Part shown: piece after piece, positions 24,981 through 34,522 of the stretch
Layout: each line of letters starts with the position of its first letter
How positions within the stretch are numbered: position 1 is the first letter of the stretch
Assembly (NCBI GenBank): GCA_022826245.1
Contig: JAJDVG010000031.1
Location: forward strand, 52,565-116,564
Source of the DNA: Gammaproteobacteria bacterium
Lineage (GTDB): Bacteria > Pseudomonadota > Gammaproteobacteria > Steroidobacterales > Rariloculaceae
DNA length: 64,000 bases
Direction of reading: 5' to 3'
The notes under the pieces: generated by a model
The model's input: only the letters and a program-made list of their open reading frames with translations
What the model was told of the DNA's origin: nothing
The model's database searches: none
Made by a program: the position numbers and the translations under genes

Positions 24981-27922
24981 GCAGGCGGGCCGCGATCGCT
25001 CCCGGACGGATCCGCACGGCGCCGGGCCCGACAGCCCGCGGCGCGAACCGGGGTCGCACCGGGACCGGCGAGGCGGCCCTCCGCGCCATGCGGCGGGTCT
25101 TTTGCCACGGGCTGTCAAGGGCGAGGCAGGCGTACGCCGCTCGCCCGCCGCTCGTCACGGCACTGGCCGTCGCTCTCGCCCCGGCGGCGGGTCCGGCATT
25201 CGGCCAGCAGAGCGGCACGGCGACGCTCGAGGAAGTCGTCGTTACCGGCACGTACATCCGCCGCCAGTCGCAGTTCGATACGCCATCGCCGCTGGTCACG
25301 ATCGGGCGCGACGACCTGGCCGCACTCGGCGTCAACGAGATCAGCGACGTGATCGAGGATCTCACGATCAATACCGGGTCCCAGAACAATCCGGACGCGT
25401 TCACGCAGAACGTCACCACGGGCACGAGCAACATCAATCTGCGCGGTCTCGGCGTCGACTCGACGCTCGTGCTCGTCAACGGCCGCCGCCAGACCCAGAG
25501 CGCCGTTCCGACGGATCGGGGCGAGAACTTCGTGGACACCTCTTCGCTGCCGCCGATGATCGCCTTCGACCGGATCGAGCTGCTCAAGGACGGCGCCGCG
25601 GCGTTATACGGCTCAGAAGCCGTTGCGGGGGTCGTCAACTTCATCACCCGGAGCGGATTCGAGGGTTTCGAGTTCAGCGTGGAACTGCAGACGGTCGACG
25701 ATCATCCCCAGGAGGACATGCAGCTCAGCGGCCTGTACGGCATCGACCTCGACGACACGCGCTTTCTGCTCGCCTTCAGCGCGCTGGATCGCAAGCCGCT
25801 CAGCACGGCCGACCGCAGGCTTTCCACAAGGGCCGACGACCTGAGCCAGGCCGGCAACCCGGGATCCTTCCTCGTTCCCTCACTGCCGGCCAACCCGGCC
25901 TACGCGCTCGTCTGGACGGCCGCGTTCGATACCAACCGCAACGGCGTTGCCGACGCACTCGAGCCGCAGCTCGGTCTGCCGCCGGTCGCGGGCGCCGCGC
26001 TGCCGGTCTTCGCCGATCCCGACTGCGCGACGATCGCGGCGCAGGATCCGAAGGTGATCCCCGGCATCGCGAGTTCGGTACCGAGCCCGGCCGGCGATAT
26101 TCCGATCGGCCTGTGCCAGTTCGACTTCGGGGACTACTTCATGCTCGTGCCCGAGGAGCGGCGCGCGTCGGCCTACGCGGAACTCGTCCACGACTTCAGC
26201 GACCGTACGACCGCGCGCGCGGAACTGCATTTCGCGAGCAACGAGGCCGAGCGCAACAATTCGCCATCGTTCCCCTTCGCCGCGTTTCCGACCGTTGCCG
26301 CGGTACATCCGGACAACCCCTATGGCACGGACGTCAACTTCATCGGCCGGATCATCGGGGCCGGCGGCGCCGCCGTCCGGAGCATCCACCAGTCCGATAC
26401 CTGGCGTCTGGCCGCGGCGCTCACGAACGAGATCAACGCCCGCTGGGATTTCGAGCTTGGTTTCACGATCAGCGAGAACGACTTCTTCGTCACCGCGAAG
26501 GACACGCTCATCGACCGCTTCGACCTCGCGATACGCGGCTTCGGCGGGTTCTCCTGCGACCCGCGAACGGGGGCCGCCGGCGTCGGCGATTGCGAATACT
26601 TCAATCCGTTCGGCAGCTCGCTCACGGGCGCCGGCACGCGGAATTCCGCCGCGATGTTCGACTACCTGCTCGGCGATTACAGCTTCGATGCCGCGAACGA
26701 ACTGGCCACGCTCGACGGCTTCGTGACCGGCCAGCTCGGCGAGCTTGCCGGCGGGCCGATCGGTATCGCGTTGGGCGCGCAACTGCGTGACGAGGAACTC
26801 ACCTACGACTACGACGGGCATGCCAACAGGAATAACTACCTGTTCCTCGCCGGCAATCCCGATTTCTCCGGCAGCCGGGACATCGCCGCCGTCTTCGTCG
26901 AACTCTCGCTGCCCGTCGGCGAGACCGTCGAGCTGCAGTTGGCCGGACGGTACGAGGACTACGGCGACGGCGTCGACTCGACGGATCCGAAGCTCAGCTT
27001 CCTCTGGCAACCCAATGCCTCGTTCTCCTTGCGCGGCTCCCTGGGCACGTCTTTCAGGGCGCCGTCCGTCTACCAGGCATTCGGCGTGCAGACGACGCTC
27101 CAGGAACTCATCGACCCGACCGTCGGCGCGCCGCAGTTCTTCCCCGTCCGCACGCAACCCGACCCGAGCGGCCAGGCGCTCAAGCCCGCCGAAGCCGACG
27201 TCGCCAACGTCGGCCTGAGCTGGTCGATCAGCGACCGGATCGAACTCGGCATCGACTACTGGTTGTTCGATTACAGCCAGGTCATCGTCCAGGAGAACGC
27301 CCAGGTCATACTGAACGCGGCGGCCGGGGGCGATCCGCAGGCGCAGGCCCAGGTGCTGCGCGATCCGGCGACCGGTCTGCTGCTGCGGGTGAATTCACAC
27401 TACGCGAACGCATCGTCGCTCGAGACCGACGGTTTCGACGTCTCGATCGTCTACGAGACGGAGACGGCCAACGGCAGCAGCTTCGCCGTCGGCGCCGACG
27501 CGACGCTGATGTCGACTTACGACCTCATCGATCCCCAGGCCGGGCGGGTCGACGGCCTCGGCCGCCGCAATTTCGCGAACTTCGCGACTTCGACGCCCGA
27601 GCTGCGCGCGAACGCCTTCGTCAACTGGCGGCGCGACAATCACGGCATCGATGTGTTCCTGCGCTACGTGGATTCCTACGAGGACGACCAGGTCGGCGCC
27701 GGCCAGGGGCCGGAGTCGTTCCGCCCGATCGACAGTTTCGTCACGGTCGACGCGCAATACAGTTTCCGCTTCGACCGGGAATCGGGGCCGACGATCTCGA
27801 TCGGCGCGATCAACCTGTTCGCGGAGGACCCGCCGCACGTCGCCACGAACGGCGGCTACGATTCGAAGGTTCACGACCCGCGCGGCCGGCTGCTGTACGC
27901 GAAGGCGAGCTTCGGGTTTTAG
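24977..27922 (+). CDS. TonB-dependent receptor, coupled to the upstream lipase-like gene
   Basis: The 981-aa protein has a Sec-type hydrophobic stretch PPLVTALAVALAPAAGPAFG and a TonB-box region LEEVVVTGTYIRRQSQFDTPSPL. The plug contains GLGVDSTLVLVNGRRQ, DRIELLKDGAAALYGSEAVAGVVNFITR, and the barrel ends in RGRLLYAKASFGF. It resembles the group of large receptors from marine gammaproteobacteria that take up glycans, peptides or lipids. ATG 24977 has GGAG 8 nt upstream and overlaps the preceding stop (ATGA). An internal ATG 25088 would give a more normal signal-peptide length, so the first 37 residues may not be translated. The coupling to a surface lipase suggests uptake of a lipase product. 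Confidence 0.85.
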   Translation: MSRRAAIAPGRIRTAPGPTARGANRGRTGTGEAALRAMRRVFCHGLSRARQAYAARPPLVTALAVALAPAAGPAFGQQSGTATLEEVVVTGTYIRRQSQFDTPSPLVTIGRDDLAALGVNEISDVIEDLTINTGSQNNPDAFTQNVTTGTSNINLRGLGVDSTLVLVNGRRQTQSAVPTDRGENFVDTSSLPPMIAFDRIELLKDGAAALYGSEAVAGVVNFITRSGFEGFEFSVELQTVDDHPQEDMQLSGLYGIDLDDTRFLLAFSALDRKPLSTADRRLSTRADDLSQAGNPGSFLVPSLPANPAYALVWTAAFDTNRNGVADALEPQLGLPPVAGAALPVFADPDCATIAAQDPKVIPGIASSVPSPAGDIPIGLCQFDFGDYFMLVPEERRASAYAELVHDFSDRTTARAELHFASNEAERNNSPSFPFAAFPTVAAVHPDNPYGTDVNFIGRIIGAGGAAVRSIHQSDTWRLAAALTNEINARWDFELGFTISENDFFVTAKDTLIDRFDLAIRGFGGFSCDPRTGAAGVGDCEYFNPFGSSLTGAGTRNSAAMFDYLLGDYSFDAANELATLDGFVTGQLGELAGGPIGIALGAQLRDEELTYDYDGHANRNNYLFLAGNPDFSGSRDIAAVFVELSLPVGETVELQLAGRYEDYGDGVDSTDPKLSFLWQPNASFSLRGSLGTSFRAPSVYQAFGVQTTLQELIDPTVGAPQFFPVRTQPDPSGQALKPAEADVANVGLSWSISDRIELGIDYWLFDYSQVIVQENAQVILNAAAGGDPQAQAQVLRDPATGLLLRVNSHYANASSLETDGFDVSIVYETETANGSSFAVGADATLMSTYDLIDPQAGRVDGLGRRNFANFATSTPELRANAFVNWRRDNHGIDVFLRYVDSYEDDQVGAGQGPESFRPIDSFVTVDAQYSFRFDRESGPTISIGAINLFAEDPPHVATNGGYDSKVHDPRGRLLYAKASFGF

Positions 27923-27933
27923 GATTCCGGCCC

Positions 27934-30900
27934 TCAGCGCCTGCGTCGCGCGCGAAACGGCAGTCTGGCGCCGTCGCCCCTCCCGAACCGCTCGAGCAGA
28001 TTGCGCGCCTGCTGTTTTTCGCCGGAATCGAGCGAAGTCAACCAGTCGATGCCGGTGGCCTGGCGCGCGGCGACGGGAACGCCGCGTCGATAGGCCACGC
28101 GGTGCGCGGCGACGGCCGGCACGCGCTTGTCGCCGCCGATGACTCCAGCCAGGTTGAGCGGATCGGCGGCCGAGATCACGACCCACTCATCGCCCTGCTC
28201 GGCGCGGCGGATGCGCCGCAGCGTTTCGATGGCTTCGCTGAGCGCGTACTGCTCGCCGCCGAGCACGTCGACGAACCTGGCGCCGCGCAGCTCGCCGCGC
28301 GCTTCCCAGCGCCGGTAGACCGACACGAGCTCCCGCCAGCTCGGCGCCAGAGCTTCGCGCGTGAGTACGGCTCGTGCGACGACGCCGTAGCGGCGCAGCA
28401 GCGCCCGCGCCGCCGCCTCGACGGCCTCGGCCGCGGCCAACGGCTCCGCGGCTTCGTCGGCGTCCGTTTCGATAGCGGCCCAGCGACCCGCGGCATCGAA
28501 ACTGACCGAGCGGCCGCGCGCGCGCGAACGGCCGCGGAAACCCTGCCGCCGGCGTTGCGGCGTGATGAGCGCTCTGAGCCCGTTGAATGCGTCGGCCGTA
28601 ACGAGACCGTTGGCGACGAGCTCGCCGAGCGCGTTCTCGACTTCGACACGCAACAGGCCGGTCTGCTGCACGAGTTCGACGAAGAACAGGGCGCCTCGCT
28701 CGCGCAGCGCCTGCAACACGCGCTCGGCCCGTGACGAGACTGCCGGCGGATCGTGGGCGGAACCGCGCGCCTGCGCAAGCAGGCGCCAGTGAGGCAGTGC
28801 CTCGCGCGGCACGATGGCGATCGGTGACGCGGCCACCGTGCCCGACCGCCCGGCCGCGGCGGCCGTACCCGTCCGCGGACGCCACCAGACGATCTCGCCC
28901 GACGCCGAGAGCGCATCGATGAGATCGGTCCCATACGCCTCGATGCGGGCGGGCAGCACTTCGCGTTCCCAAACCGCGGCCGGCAATGCGAGCCCCTGCA
29001 GCTCGCCGAGCACCGCGCGCAAGGCATCCTGGCCCTCACGGCGCTCCCCGGCGAGCCCCTGCCAGTGAAACAGGAATCGCTGATAATCGGCGAGCGAAAC
29101 CGGCTCGATCTCGCTGCGCAGGCGCTTGAGCGTGTAGCGGTGAATCCGCGCGAGCAGCCGGCGTTCGCACCACTCCTCGGCATCGGGCGCGCTGAACGCC
29201 CCGCGCATGATGGCGCCCTGCTGCTCGAGCGCGGCGAGCGGCACGGCGATCTCGTCGGCCGTCAAGCCGAATGGTTCCGCAAGCTGTTCCGCCGTAACGG
29301 GGCCGAGCCCTTCGAGGCGGCTGCGCACGAGTTCGCGTAGCGCCGTGTCCCGATCGCCGATGTCGCTCGGCAGCGTTCGCGCATCGGGGCGCGCGCGGCC
29401 CGACGGGAACACCAAGGCGAGTTCGGCGAGCCGTTCCGCGCCGACCCAGAGTTTCCGCCCGGCCGGTGTCGTGAACTCCGTCGCCCGGCCGTCGTGCTTG
29501 AGGATCTCGAACCAGGCCGGCCAGCCAGCGGCATCCGCGCCCTCTTCCTGCGTCACGAAGCCGAGCACGGCGAGCGCATCGTCGAGTTCGTCGATGTCGC
29601 GGACCTCGGGCCAGGCTTCAGTGCGAACGCGCGCGATCGCCGCGGGGTCGAGCCGGCCGAGTTCGGACGCCTCGTCGACGGTCATGTAACGTCTGGACTG
29701 GACGGCCAGCGTCCGGCGCTCCTCAGCCGGCGCGTCATCGAGGAACGCGTAGCGCTTCGCGCCGAGGATTTCCTGCGCAAGCGGCGAAGGGGCCGCAAGA
29801 TCGCGGCACTCGATCTCGACACCGCCCGCCTCGAGCCCCGCAAGCAGGCGCTCCAGTCCGTCGATGTCCATTGCCGCCGTCAGGCAGTCCGCGAGCGTCT
29901 GCGTAACGAGCGGGTGGTCCGGAATGGCGATGTCCCCGCCCGGCAGGTTTTCCGCACAGGCGAGCTGCTCCGGAAACACCGTCGCGAGCAGATCCTCCGA
30001 ATCGATGCGCTGGAACTGGGGCGGCGCCCGCTTGCCGTTGCGGAACCGCCGCACGGCGAGCGCGGTCGTCGCGTTCCAGCGCCACCGGGCCGGAAAGAGC
30101 GGCGCGCCGATGACGGCCTGGGTCAACACCTCACGCACCGAGCGGCTGCTCAGGTAACTCGCCACCTCGGCGAGCGCGAAGCTGTGCACGGCGCCGAGCG
30201 AGAGGACGATCGAATCGTCGAGCGCCGCGGCCTGCAGCTCGAAGTTGAACCGGCGGCAGAACCTCTTGCGCAGGGCGAGGCCCCAGGCGCGATTGAGCCG
30301 CGAGCCGAGCGGCGAATGAATGACGAGATGCGTGTCGCCGGCCTCGTCGAAGAATCGCTCGAAAACGATCGTGGTCGTGGTCGGCAGGAGGCCGAGCGCC
30401 GCTCGGGCGGCCGCGAGATAGTCGACGAGCTGCCCGGCGGCCGAGGCGCTCAATCCCGACTCCGTTGCTAGCAGCGACGCGACCTCGGCGCCGCTGCGCC
30501 CGGCAAGCTCGCGGTCCACGCGCTCGCGCAGCGCCGACACGGCCTGCGAGAGCTCGTCGCTGCGGCCGGGCGCTTCGCCGAACCAGAACGGGATGTTGGG
30601 CGGCTGGCCTTTCGCGTCTTCGACGTAGACCTTGCCCGTCTTGATCCGGAGGATCCGGTACGAGGTGCTGCCGAGCTGGAATATGTCGCCGGGCAGGCTC
30701 TCGAACGCAAAGTCCTCATTGAGCGTCCCGACGGGAACCTCGTTCGGCAACAGCACGACGTCGTAGTCGAACTGATCCGGTATAGTGCCGCCGTTCGTGA
30801 TCGCGGTCAGCCTCGCCCCGCGACGCCCCCGAAGCGTGCCGTTCACGCGGTCGAAGAACAGGTGCGCGCTGCGCCGGCCGCGTTGCGTGCTGAAGCCGTC

Positions 30901-32259
30901 GGCGAGCATACGGACCACGCCGGTGAACGTGTCCGGGTCGATGTCCCGATAGGCCGCCGTCTTGCGAACGAGCGCGAGAAGCTCTTCGAGCTGCCACTCC
31001 CGCATGCCGACTTCGGCGGCGATCTGCTGCGCGAGCACGTCGAGCGCTCCGTCGCATAGCCGGATCGCGTCGAGTTCTCCGCGCTCGACGCTCGCAAGCA
31101 GCGCCGCGCACTCGACGAGCTCGTCTCTCGACAGCGGAAACAGGCGGCCCTTCGGCAAAGCCGCCGGGCCGTGGCCGGAACGGCCGACCCGCTGCAGCAG
31201 CGCCGCGATCGAACGCGGCGAACCGAGCTGGCAGACCAGATCGACGTCGCCGATGTCGATACCGAGTTCGAGCGACGAAGTCGCAACGATCGCCTTGATC
31301 GTGCCCTGCTTGAGCCGCTGCTCCGCCCGCAGCCGGTGCTCCTTCGCAAGACTGCCGTGATGCGACGTGACGGCATCCTCGCCAAGCCGCTCCGCAAGGT
31401 GGCGCGCCGCCCGCTCGGCGAGCCTGCGCGTATTGACGAACACGAGCGTGGTGCGGTGCCCGCCGATCAACTCGGCGAGCCGGTCGTACACCTCGGTCCA
31501 GACCTCGTTCGACATGATCGCCTCGAGCGGCGACTGCGGCAGTTCGAGCGCGAGGTCCCGGTCGCGCACATGGCCGGCGTCGATGATCGTGCACGGTATG
31601 TCCGGGTTGCCGGTCAGGTATTCGGCAATCCTCGCGATCGGCTTGGTCGTCGCCGAAATGCCGACCCGCGTGGGCGGCTTCGCGCCTAGCGCCGCGAGGC
31701 GCTCGAGCGAAAGCGCCAGGTGTACGCCGCGCTTGTTGCCAGCCACGGCATGTATCTCGTCGACGATGACGGTCTCAACCGTCGAGAGCATGCGCCGCCC
31801 GGATTCGGACGTCAGCATTATGTAAAGCGATTCCGGCGTCGTGACGAGGATGTGCGGCGGCAGGCGGCGCATCTTCGCGCGTTCGCTCTGCGGAGTGTCG
31901 CCCGTGCGTACCCAGGCGCGGATCGGCGCGTCCGGCAGCGCCTGCTCGATGAGCTCGCGCCGGATGCCCTCGAGCGGTTGCTGGAGATTCTTCTGGACGT
32001 CGTTCGACAGCGCCTTGAGCGGCGATACGTAGACGATGCGCGTCTCGTCCGCCAGGCGGCCCTCGAGCGCATCCCTGACGAGCCCGTCGATGACGGCGAG
32101 AAACCCCGCGAGCGTCTTGCCCGAACCCGTCGGCGCGCTGATCACCGTGTGCGCTCCGGATGCGATCGCGCGCCAGGCCTCGAGCTGCACGGTTGTGGGC
32201 GCGTCGAACGCGGAGTCGAACCAGCGCTCGACCGCGCGGTGAAAGCTCGTTCCGTTCAT
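27934..32259 (-). CDS. lhr: Lhr-family ATP-dependent helicase
   Basis: The 1441-aa protein carries superfamily 2 motifs: TVQLEAWRAIASG (Q-like), APTGSGKTLAGF (Walker A), YVSPLKALSND (Ia), TTPESLYIMLTS, VDEIHAVAGNKRG (DEIH), GISATT (III), VNTRRLAERAARHLAE (IV), ATSSLELGIDIGDVDLVCQ (V) and QRVGRSGHG (VI). A long winged-helix and Lhr-specific region follows (about residues 430-860), then a C-terminal extension as in full-length bacterial Lhr (about 1500 aa). Lhr is a 3'-5' helicase that unwinds RNA:DNA hybrids and is linked to DNA repair. ATG 32259 is chosen (MNGTSFHRAVERW); the ATG at 32286 is in frame. It converges on the TonB-receptor gene with an 11-base gap. Confidence 0.93.
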   Translation of the reverse strand: MNGTSFHRAVERWFDSAFDAPTTVQLEAWRAIASGAHTVISAPTGSGKTLAGFLAVIDGLVRDALEGRLADETRIVYVSPLKALSNDVQKNLQQPLEGIRRELIEQALPDAPIRAWVRTGDTPQSERAKMRRLPPHILVTTPESLYIMLTSESGRRMLSTVETVIVDEIHAVAGNKRGVHLALSLERLAALGAKPPTRVGISATTKPIARIAEYLTGNPDIPCTIIDAGHVRDRDLALELPQSPLEAIMSNEVWTEVYDRLAELIGGHRTTLVFVNTRRLAERAARHLAERLGEDAVTSHHGSLAKEHRLRAEQRLKQGTIKAIVATSSLELGIDIGDVDLVCQLGSPRSIAALLQRVGRSGHGPAALPKGRLFPLSRDELVECAALLASVERGELDAIRLCDGALDVLAQQIAAEVGMREWQLEELLALVRKTAAYRDIDPDTFTGVVRMLADGFSTQRGRRSAHLFFDRVNGTLRGRRGARLTAITNGGTIPDQFDYDVVLLPNEVPVGTLNEDFAFESLPGDIFQLGSTSYRILRIKTGKVYVEDAKGQPPNIPFWFGEAPGRSDELSQAVSALRERVDRELAGRSGAEVASLLATESGLSASAAGQLVDYLAAARAALGLLPTTTTIVFERFFDEAGDTHLVIHSPLGSRLNRAWGLALRKRFCRRFNFELQAAALDDSIVLSLGAVHSFALAEVASYLSSRSVREVLTQAVIGAPLFPARWRWNATTALAVRRFRNGKRAPPQFQRIDSEDLLATVFPEQLACAENLPGGDIAIPDHPLVTQTLADCLTAAMDIDGLERLLAGLEAGGVEIECRDLAAPSPLAQEILGAKRYAFLDDAPAEERRTLAVQSRRYMTVDEASELGRLDPAAIARVRTEAWPEVRDIDELDDALAVLGFVTQEEGADAAGWPAWFEILKHDGRATEFTTPAGRKLWVGAERLAELALVFPSGRARPDARTLPSDIGDRDTALRELVRSRLEGLGPVTAEQLAEPFGLTADEIAVPLAALEQQGAIMRGAFSAPDAEEWCERRLLARIHRYTLKRLRSEIEPVSLADYQRFLFHWQGLAGERREGQDALRAVLGELQGLALPAAVWEREVLPARIEAYGTDLIDALSASGEIVWWRPRTGTAAAAGRSGTVAASPIAIVPREALPHWRLLAQARGSAHDPPAVSSRAERVLQALRERGALFFVELVQQTGLLRVEVENALGELVANGLVTADAFNGLRALITPQRRRQGFRGRSRARGRSVSFDAAGRWAAIETDADEAAEPLAAAEAVEAAARALLRRYGVVARAVLTREALAPSWRELVSVYRRWEARGELRGARFVDVLGGEQYALSEAIETLRRIRRAEQGDEWVVISAADPLNLAGVIGGDKRVPAVAAHRVAYRRGVPVAARQATGIDWLTSLDSGEKQQARNLLERFGRGDGARLPFRARRRR

Positions 32260-32462
32260 TGATCGCTTGTGCCGTTCTCCGCCCAAGGTCGCATGCCCGA
32301 TTGACAGTATGCCGCCATTTGCACTACGCGGTGAATGGCAGGCGGACCGAACGCCGGCATGATGTCGATGGGATGTTCGGTCGCTTGTCCTGTATTGGCG
32401 AGCTGCGGCACACCGCCCCCTGTCTCGGCTCTCGAGCAGGCGTTGAAATGCGACAAACCGGC

Positions 32463-32957
32463 TCAGGCCTCGCCCGCCAGTTCGAGCACGGTGTCAACGA
32501 CTTCACGGGACAGTCGAAAATCCGACGCCTCGAGCTTTTCCAGCAAAGCACGGACGTTGTCCACGTACTCATGCTTCCTGGCCGCGATCAGAACGCCGGC
32601 CAGGCCGGTTAATGCAAGCCCGTTCGCGCGTGCATGAGCACGGCCGGACAGGTCATCCATGAGCACGAGGCAAGGACCGGGATGCTCCGTCGCGTACAGG
32701 ATCGTGCTGGCCTCCCCGGCGCCCAGGACAGGAAAAGCGCTTGCATCGCGAGGGACGTTCACGACAACGATCCATCCCCTCCGAATCGCTTCGGCCAACT
32801 CGCGTGCGCCCGGCCGCTCGCCGCCCGACAACACTTCATCGCGCACGCTGTCGGTGATCGTGACTTGATCGAACAGCCGCCGCAACAGATCGAAAGCACC
32901 TGCCGCGGCGAGACCGATCAACGGGCTGGCATCGGCTATGACGAGCCGCGCCGCCAT
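32463..32957 (-). CDS. DUF3368 PIN-like toxin of a type II toxin-antitoxin pair
   Basis: The 164-aa protein begins ARLVIADASPLIGLAAAGAF with the PIN-type first acidic residue (D in ADAS). It contains LGAGEASTILYA with a conserved Glu, and VLMDDLSGRAHARANGLALTGLAGVLIAARKHE with the DD pair. These are the DUF3368 signature blocks of a PIN-like fold that would bind Mg2+ for RNA cleavage. Its start overlaps the end of the antitoxin gene by 22 nt, typical of a TA operon. RNase activity and target are inferred from the family. Confidence 0.82.
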   Translation of the reverse strand: MAARLVIADASPLIGLAAAGAFDLLRRLFDQVTITDSVRDEVLSGGERPGARELAEAIRRGWIVVVNVPRDASAFPVLGAGEASTILYATEHPGPCLVLMDDLSGRAHARANGLALTGLAGVLIAARKHEYVDNVRALLEKLEASDFRLSREVVDTVLELAGEA

Positions 32958-33283
32958 GCTTCCACGGACTCGGCGTCGTCGCGTACGGCTTCAGCCGTTC
33001 CTGCAACCACCGGAATCCCGAGCCTCGACACATGCTCGATGAACTCGGCTATCTCAAGTCCGGCGTACTTCGCCGCGAGACCCAGGGAAAGGCTGCGCTC
33101 CCGAAACAGGCCCGTGGCGATGGCTTGGCGGACGCCGGGCTCGCCCAGCAGCGAGTCGTCGCTAAGGTGGATCAGCACTGCTTCGGGCTCGTGCCGATTG
33201 AGCACCATGACGGGTTGCTCGCGCGCCGCGCGTAACGCTGCCGAGGGATTATTCTTCAGTTCACGAATGCTTACGGCTTTCAT
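32936..33283 (-). CDS. Fused Phd-like / UPF0175 antitoxin
   Basis: The 115-aa protein has an N-terminal Phd/YefM-like half (residues 1-45: MKAVSIRELKNNPSAALRAA, then EQPVMVLNRHEPEAVLIHL) that would bind DNA. A UPF0175-like half follows (about 48-90: GEPGVRQAIATGLFRERSLSL, GLAAKYAGLEIAEFIEHVSRLGI). UPF0175 proteins are the usual partners of DUF3368 toxins but normally lack a Phd domain, so this is a hybrid antitoxin. ATG 33283 is preferred over the longer frame because MKAVSIRELKNNPSAAL is a standard Phd opening. It is the first gene of the pair and probably autoregulates the operon. Confidence 0.8.
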   Translation of the reverse strand: MKAVSIRELKNNPSAALRAAREQPVMVLNRHEPEAVLIHLSDDSLLGEPGVRQAIATGLFRERSLSLGLAAKYAGLEIAEFIEHVSRLGIPVVAGTAEAVRDDAESVEAWRRGSS

Positions 33284-33656
33284 GACGCATATACCTGTTG
33301 CGGGAACATACTGTAGGAATAACCAGAAGAACGTAACGCAGGAACTACAGTGGGTCAACCGGCGAGAGGTTGCCAGCACCGCTTTCATCCATCTACGAAT
33401 TCAGGACGGTCGGTTACTGTTTCGATGTCATTTCCTCCGTCTCGTGGATGGAGCTTTCTGCTCTTGCACAATTCGCTACCCATCAGCTAGACAATCTTCT
33501 ATTGTCCCGAATTCTCTCCCGACGGGGAAAGAATCGTCTCTGCGCCGGACTTCGGCCCTGCGCGACCGGGTCCACCACTGCCGTTCCTTCCGCCTCGCCG
33601 GCCACAACAACCGAGCGCCGGCCGAAACCGCCTTATAATCGCCGCGTCCGCAGTCC
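33284..33656. other. AT-richer intergenic region between the TA pair and the ATPase gene
   Basis: About 370 bases are clearly lower in GC than the surroundings, notably 33290-33530. This side should hold the TA promoter (reverse strand). On the plus strand a perfect TATAAT (33634-33639) precedes the ATPase gene. Short frames on both strands show no recognisable protein. The composition shift fits an acquired toxin-antitoxin module or a decayed mobile segment. Confidence 0.5.
33634..33639 (+). promoter_or_regulatory. Candidate -10 box of the P-loop ATPase gene
   Basis: Perfect TATAAT at 33634-33639 predicts transcription from about 33646, only about 11 nt before the first ATG at 33657. If real, either translation begins on a very short leader or the start is the ATG at 33669 or 33675. 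No strong -35 is visible. Confidence 0.4.
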
Positions 33657-34505
33657 ATGGTCGATGCCATGCGAATGACGCGCAACGAGTTCCTGCGATG
33701 GCCGAACAAGGCCGTTACGCTATTGGGGATGTCGGGCGTCGGCAAGACCACGCTGGCCTACAGGCTGCCCCAGTCGAAGTGGTTCCACTACTCCGGCGAC
33801 TATCGCATCGGCACCAAGTACCTCGGTGAACCGATCCTCGACAACATCAAGCGGCAGGCGATGCAGGTCGACTTTCTCCGCGATCTGCTCAGAAGCGACT
33901 CGATCTACATCGCGAGCAACATCACGTTTCATAACCTCGAGCCCATCGCGACGTTTCTGGGCAAGATCGGTCGTCCCGACCTCGGCGGGCTGCCCGTCGA
34001 TGAGTTCAAGAAGCGGCAGCGCCTCCACCGCGAGGCGGAAATCGGCGCGATGCGGGACGTCGTCGAGTTCATCGAGAAGGCCCACACGATCTACGGTTAC
34101 GATCACTTCATCAACGATGCCGGAGGCAGCGTCGTCGAACTCGAAGACGACCGAACCTACGAACTGCTCTCGGAACACACGTTGATCGTCTACCTCAAAC
34201 CCGACGAGCGCCTCGTGCAGACTCTCGTTCAGCGCGGCATCGACGCGCCGAAACCGATGTACTACCAGGAGGACTTCATCGACGAGAAGCTCCGGCAGTT
34301 CCTTGACGAGAACCGCCTCGCCTCGACCGACGATATCGTCCCCGACGACTTCGTACGCTGGGTATTGCCTGCGCTGATCGCCCACCGCCGACCGCGTTAC
34401 GAAGCGTTCGCGGCCGACTACGGCTACACGGTCGATGCCAGGCGCGCCGAGAGCGTGACCAGCGAGGACGACTTCCTGGAACTGATTGCGGGCGTTCTCG
34501 ACTAA
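33657..34505 (+). CDS. P-loop ATPase/kinase-like protein of unknown function
   Basis: The 282-aa protein has a Walker A motif GMSGVGKTT (24-32) in an N-terminal nucleotide-kinase-like fold. It continues with HYSGDYRIGTKYLGEPI and DSIYIASNITFHNLEP, and a region DHFINDAGGSVVELEDD that could hold the Walker B-like acidic residue. The pattern recalls small kinases (shikimate- or adenylylsulfate-kinase-like P-loop proteins), but I do not recognise a named family. Three possible starts (33657, 33669, 33675) exist and no clear ribosome-binding site separates them. It stands alone between the TA module and repeat copy B. A cytoplasmic ATPase is all that can be supported. Confidence 0.65.
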   Translation: MVDAMRMTRNEFLRWPNKAVTLLGMSGVGKTTLAYRLPQSKWFHYSGDYRIGTKYLGEPILDNIKRQAMQVDFLRDLLRSDSIYIASNITFHNLEPIATFLGKIGRPDLGGLPVDEFKKRQRLHREAEIGAMRDVVEFIEKAHTIYGYDHFINDAGGSVVELEDDRTYELLSEHTLIVYLKPDERLVQTLVQRGIDAPKPMYYQEDFIDEKLRQFLDENRLASTDDIVPDDFVRWVLPALIAHRRPRYEAFAADYGYTVDARRAESVTSEDDFLELIAGVLD

Positions 34506-34522
34506 AGTACCTGCCAACCCCA

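Noticed and set aside
33400..33656. A small reverse-strand gene ending near 33476 (ADAKAE-like Arg-rich tail)
   Set aside because: The frame has no ribosome-binding site or recognisable domain and overlaps the start region of the ATPase gene.
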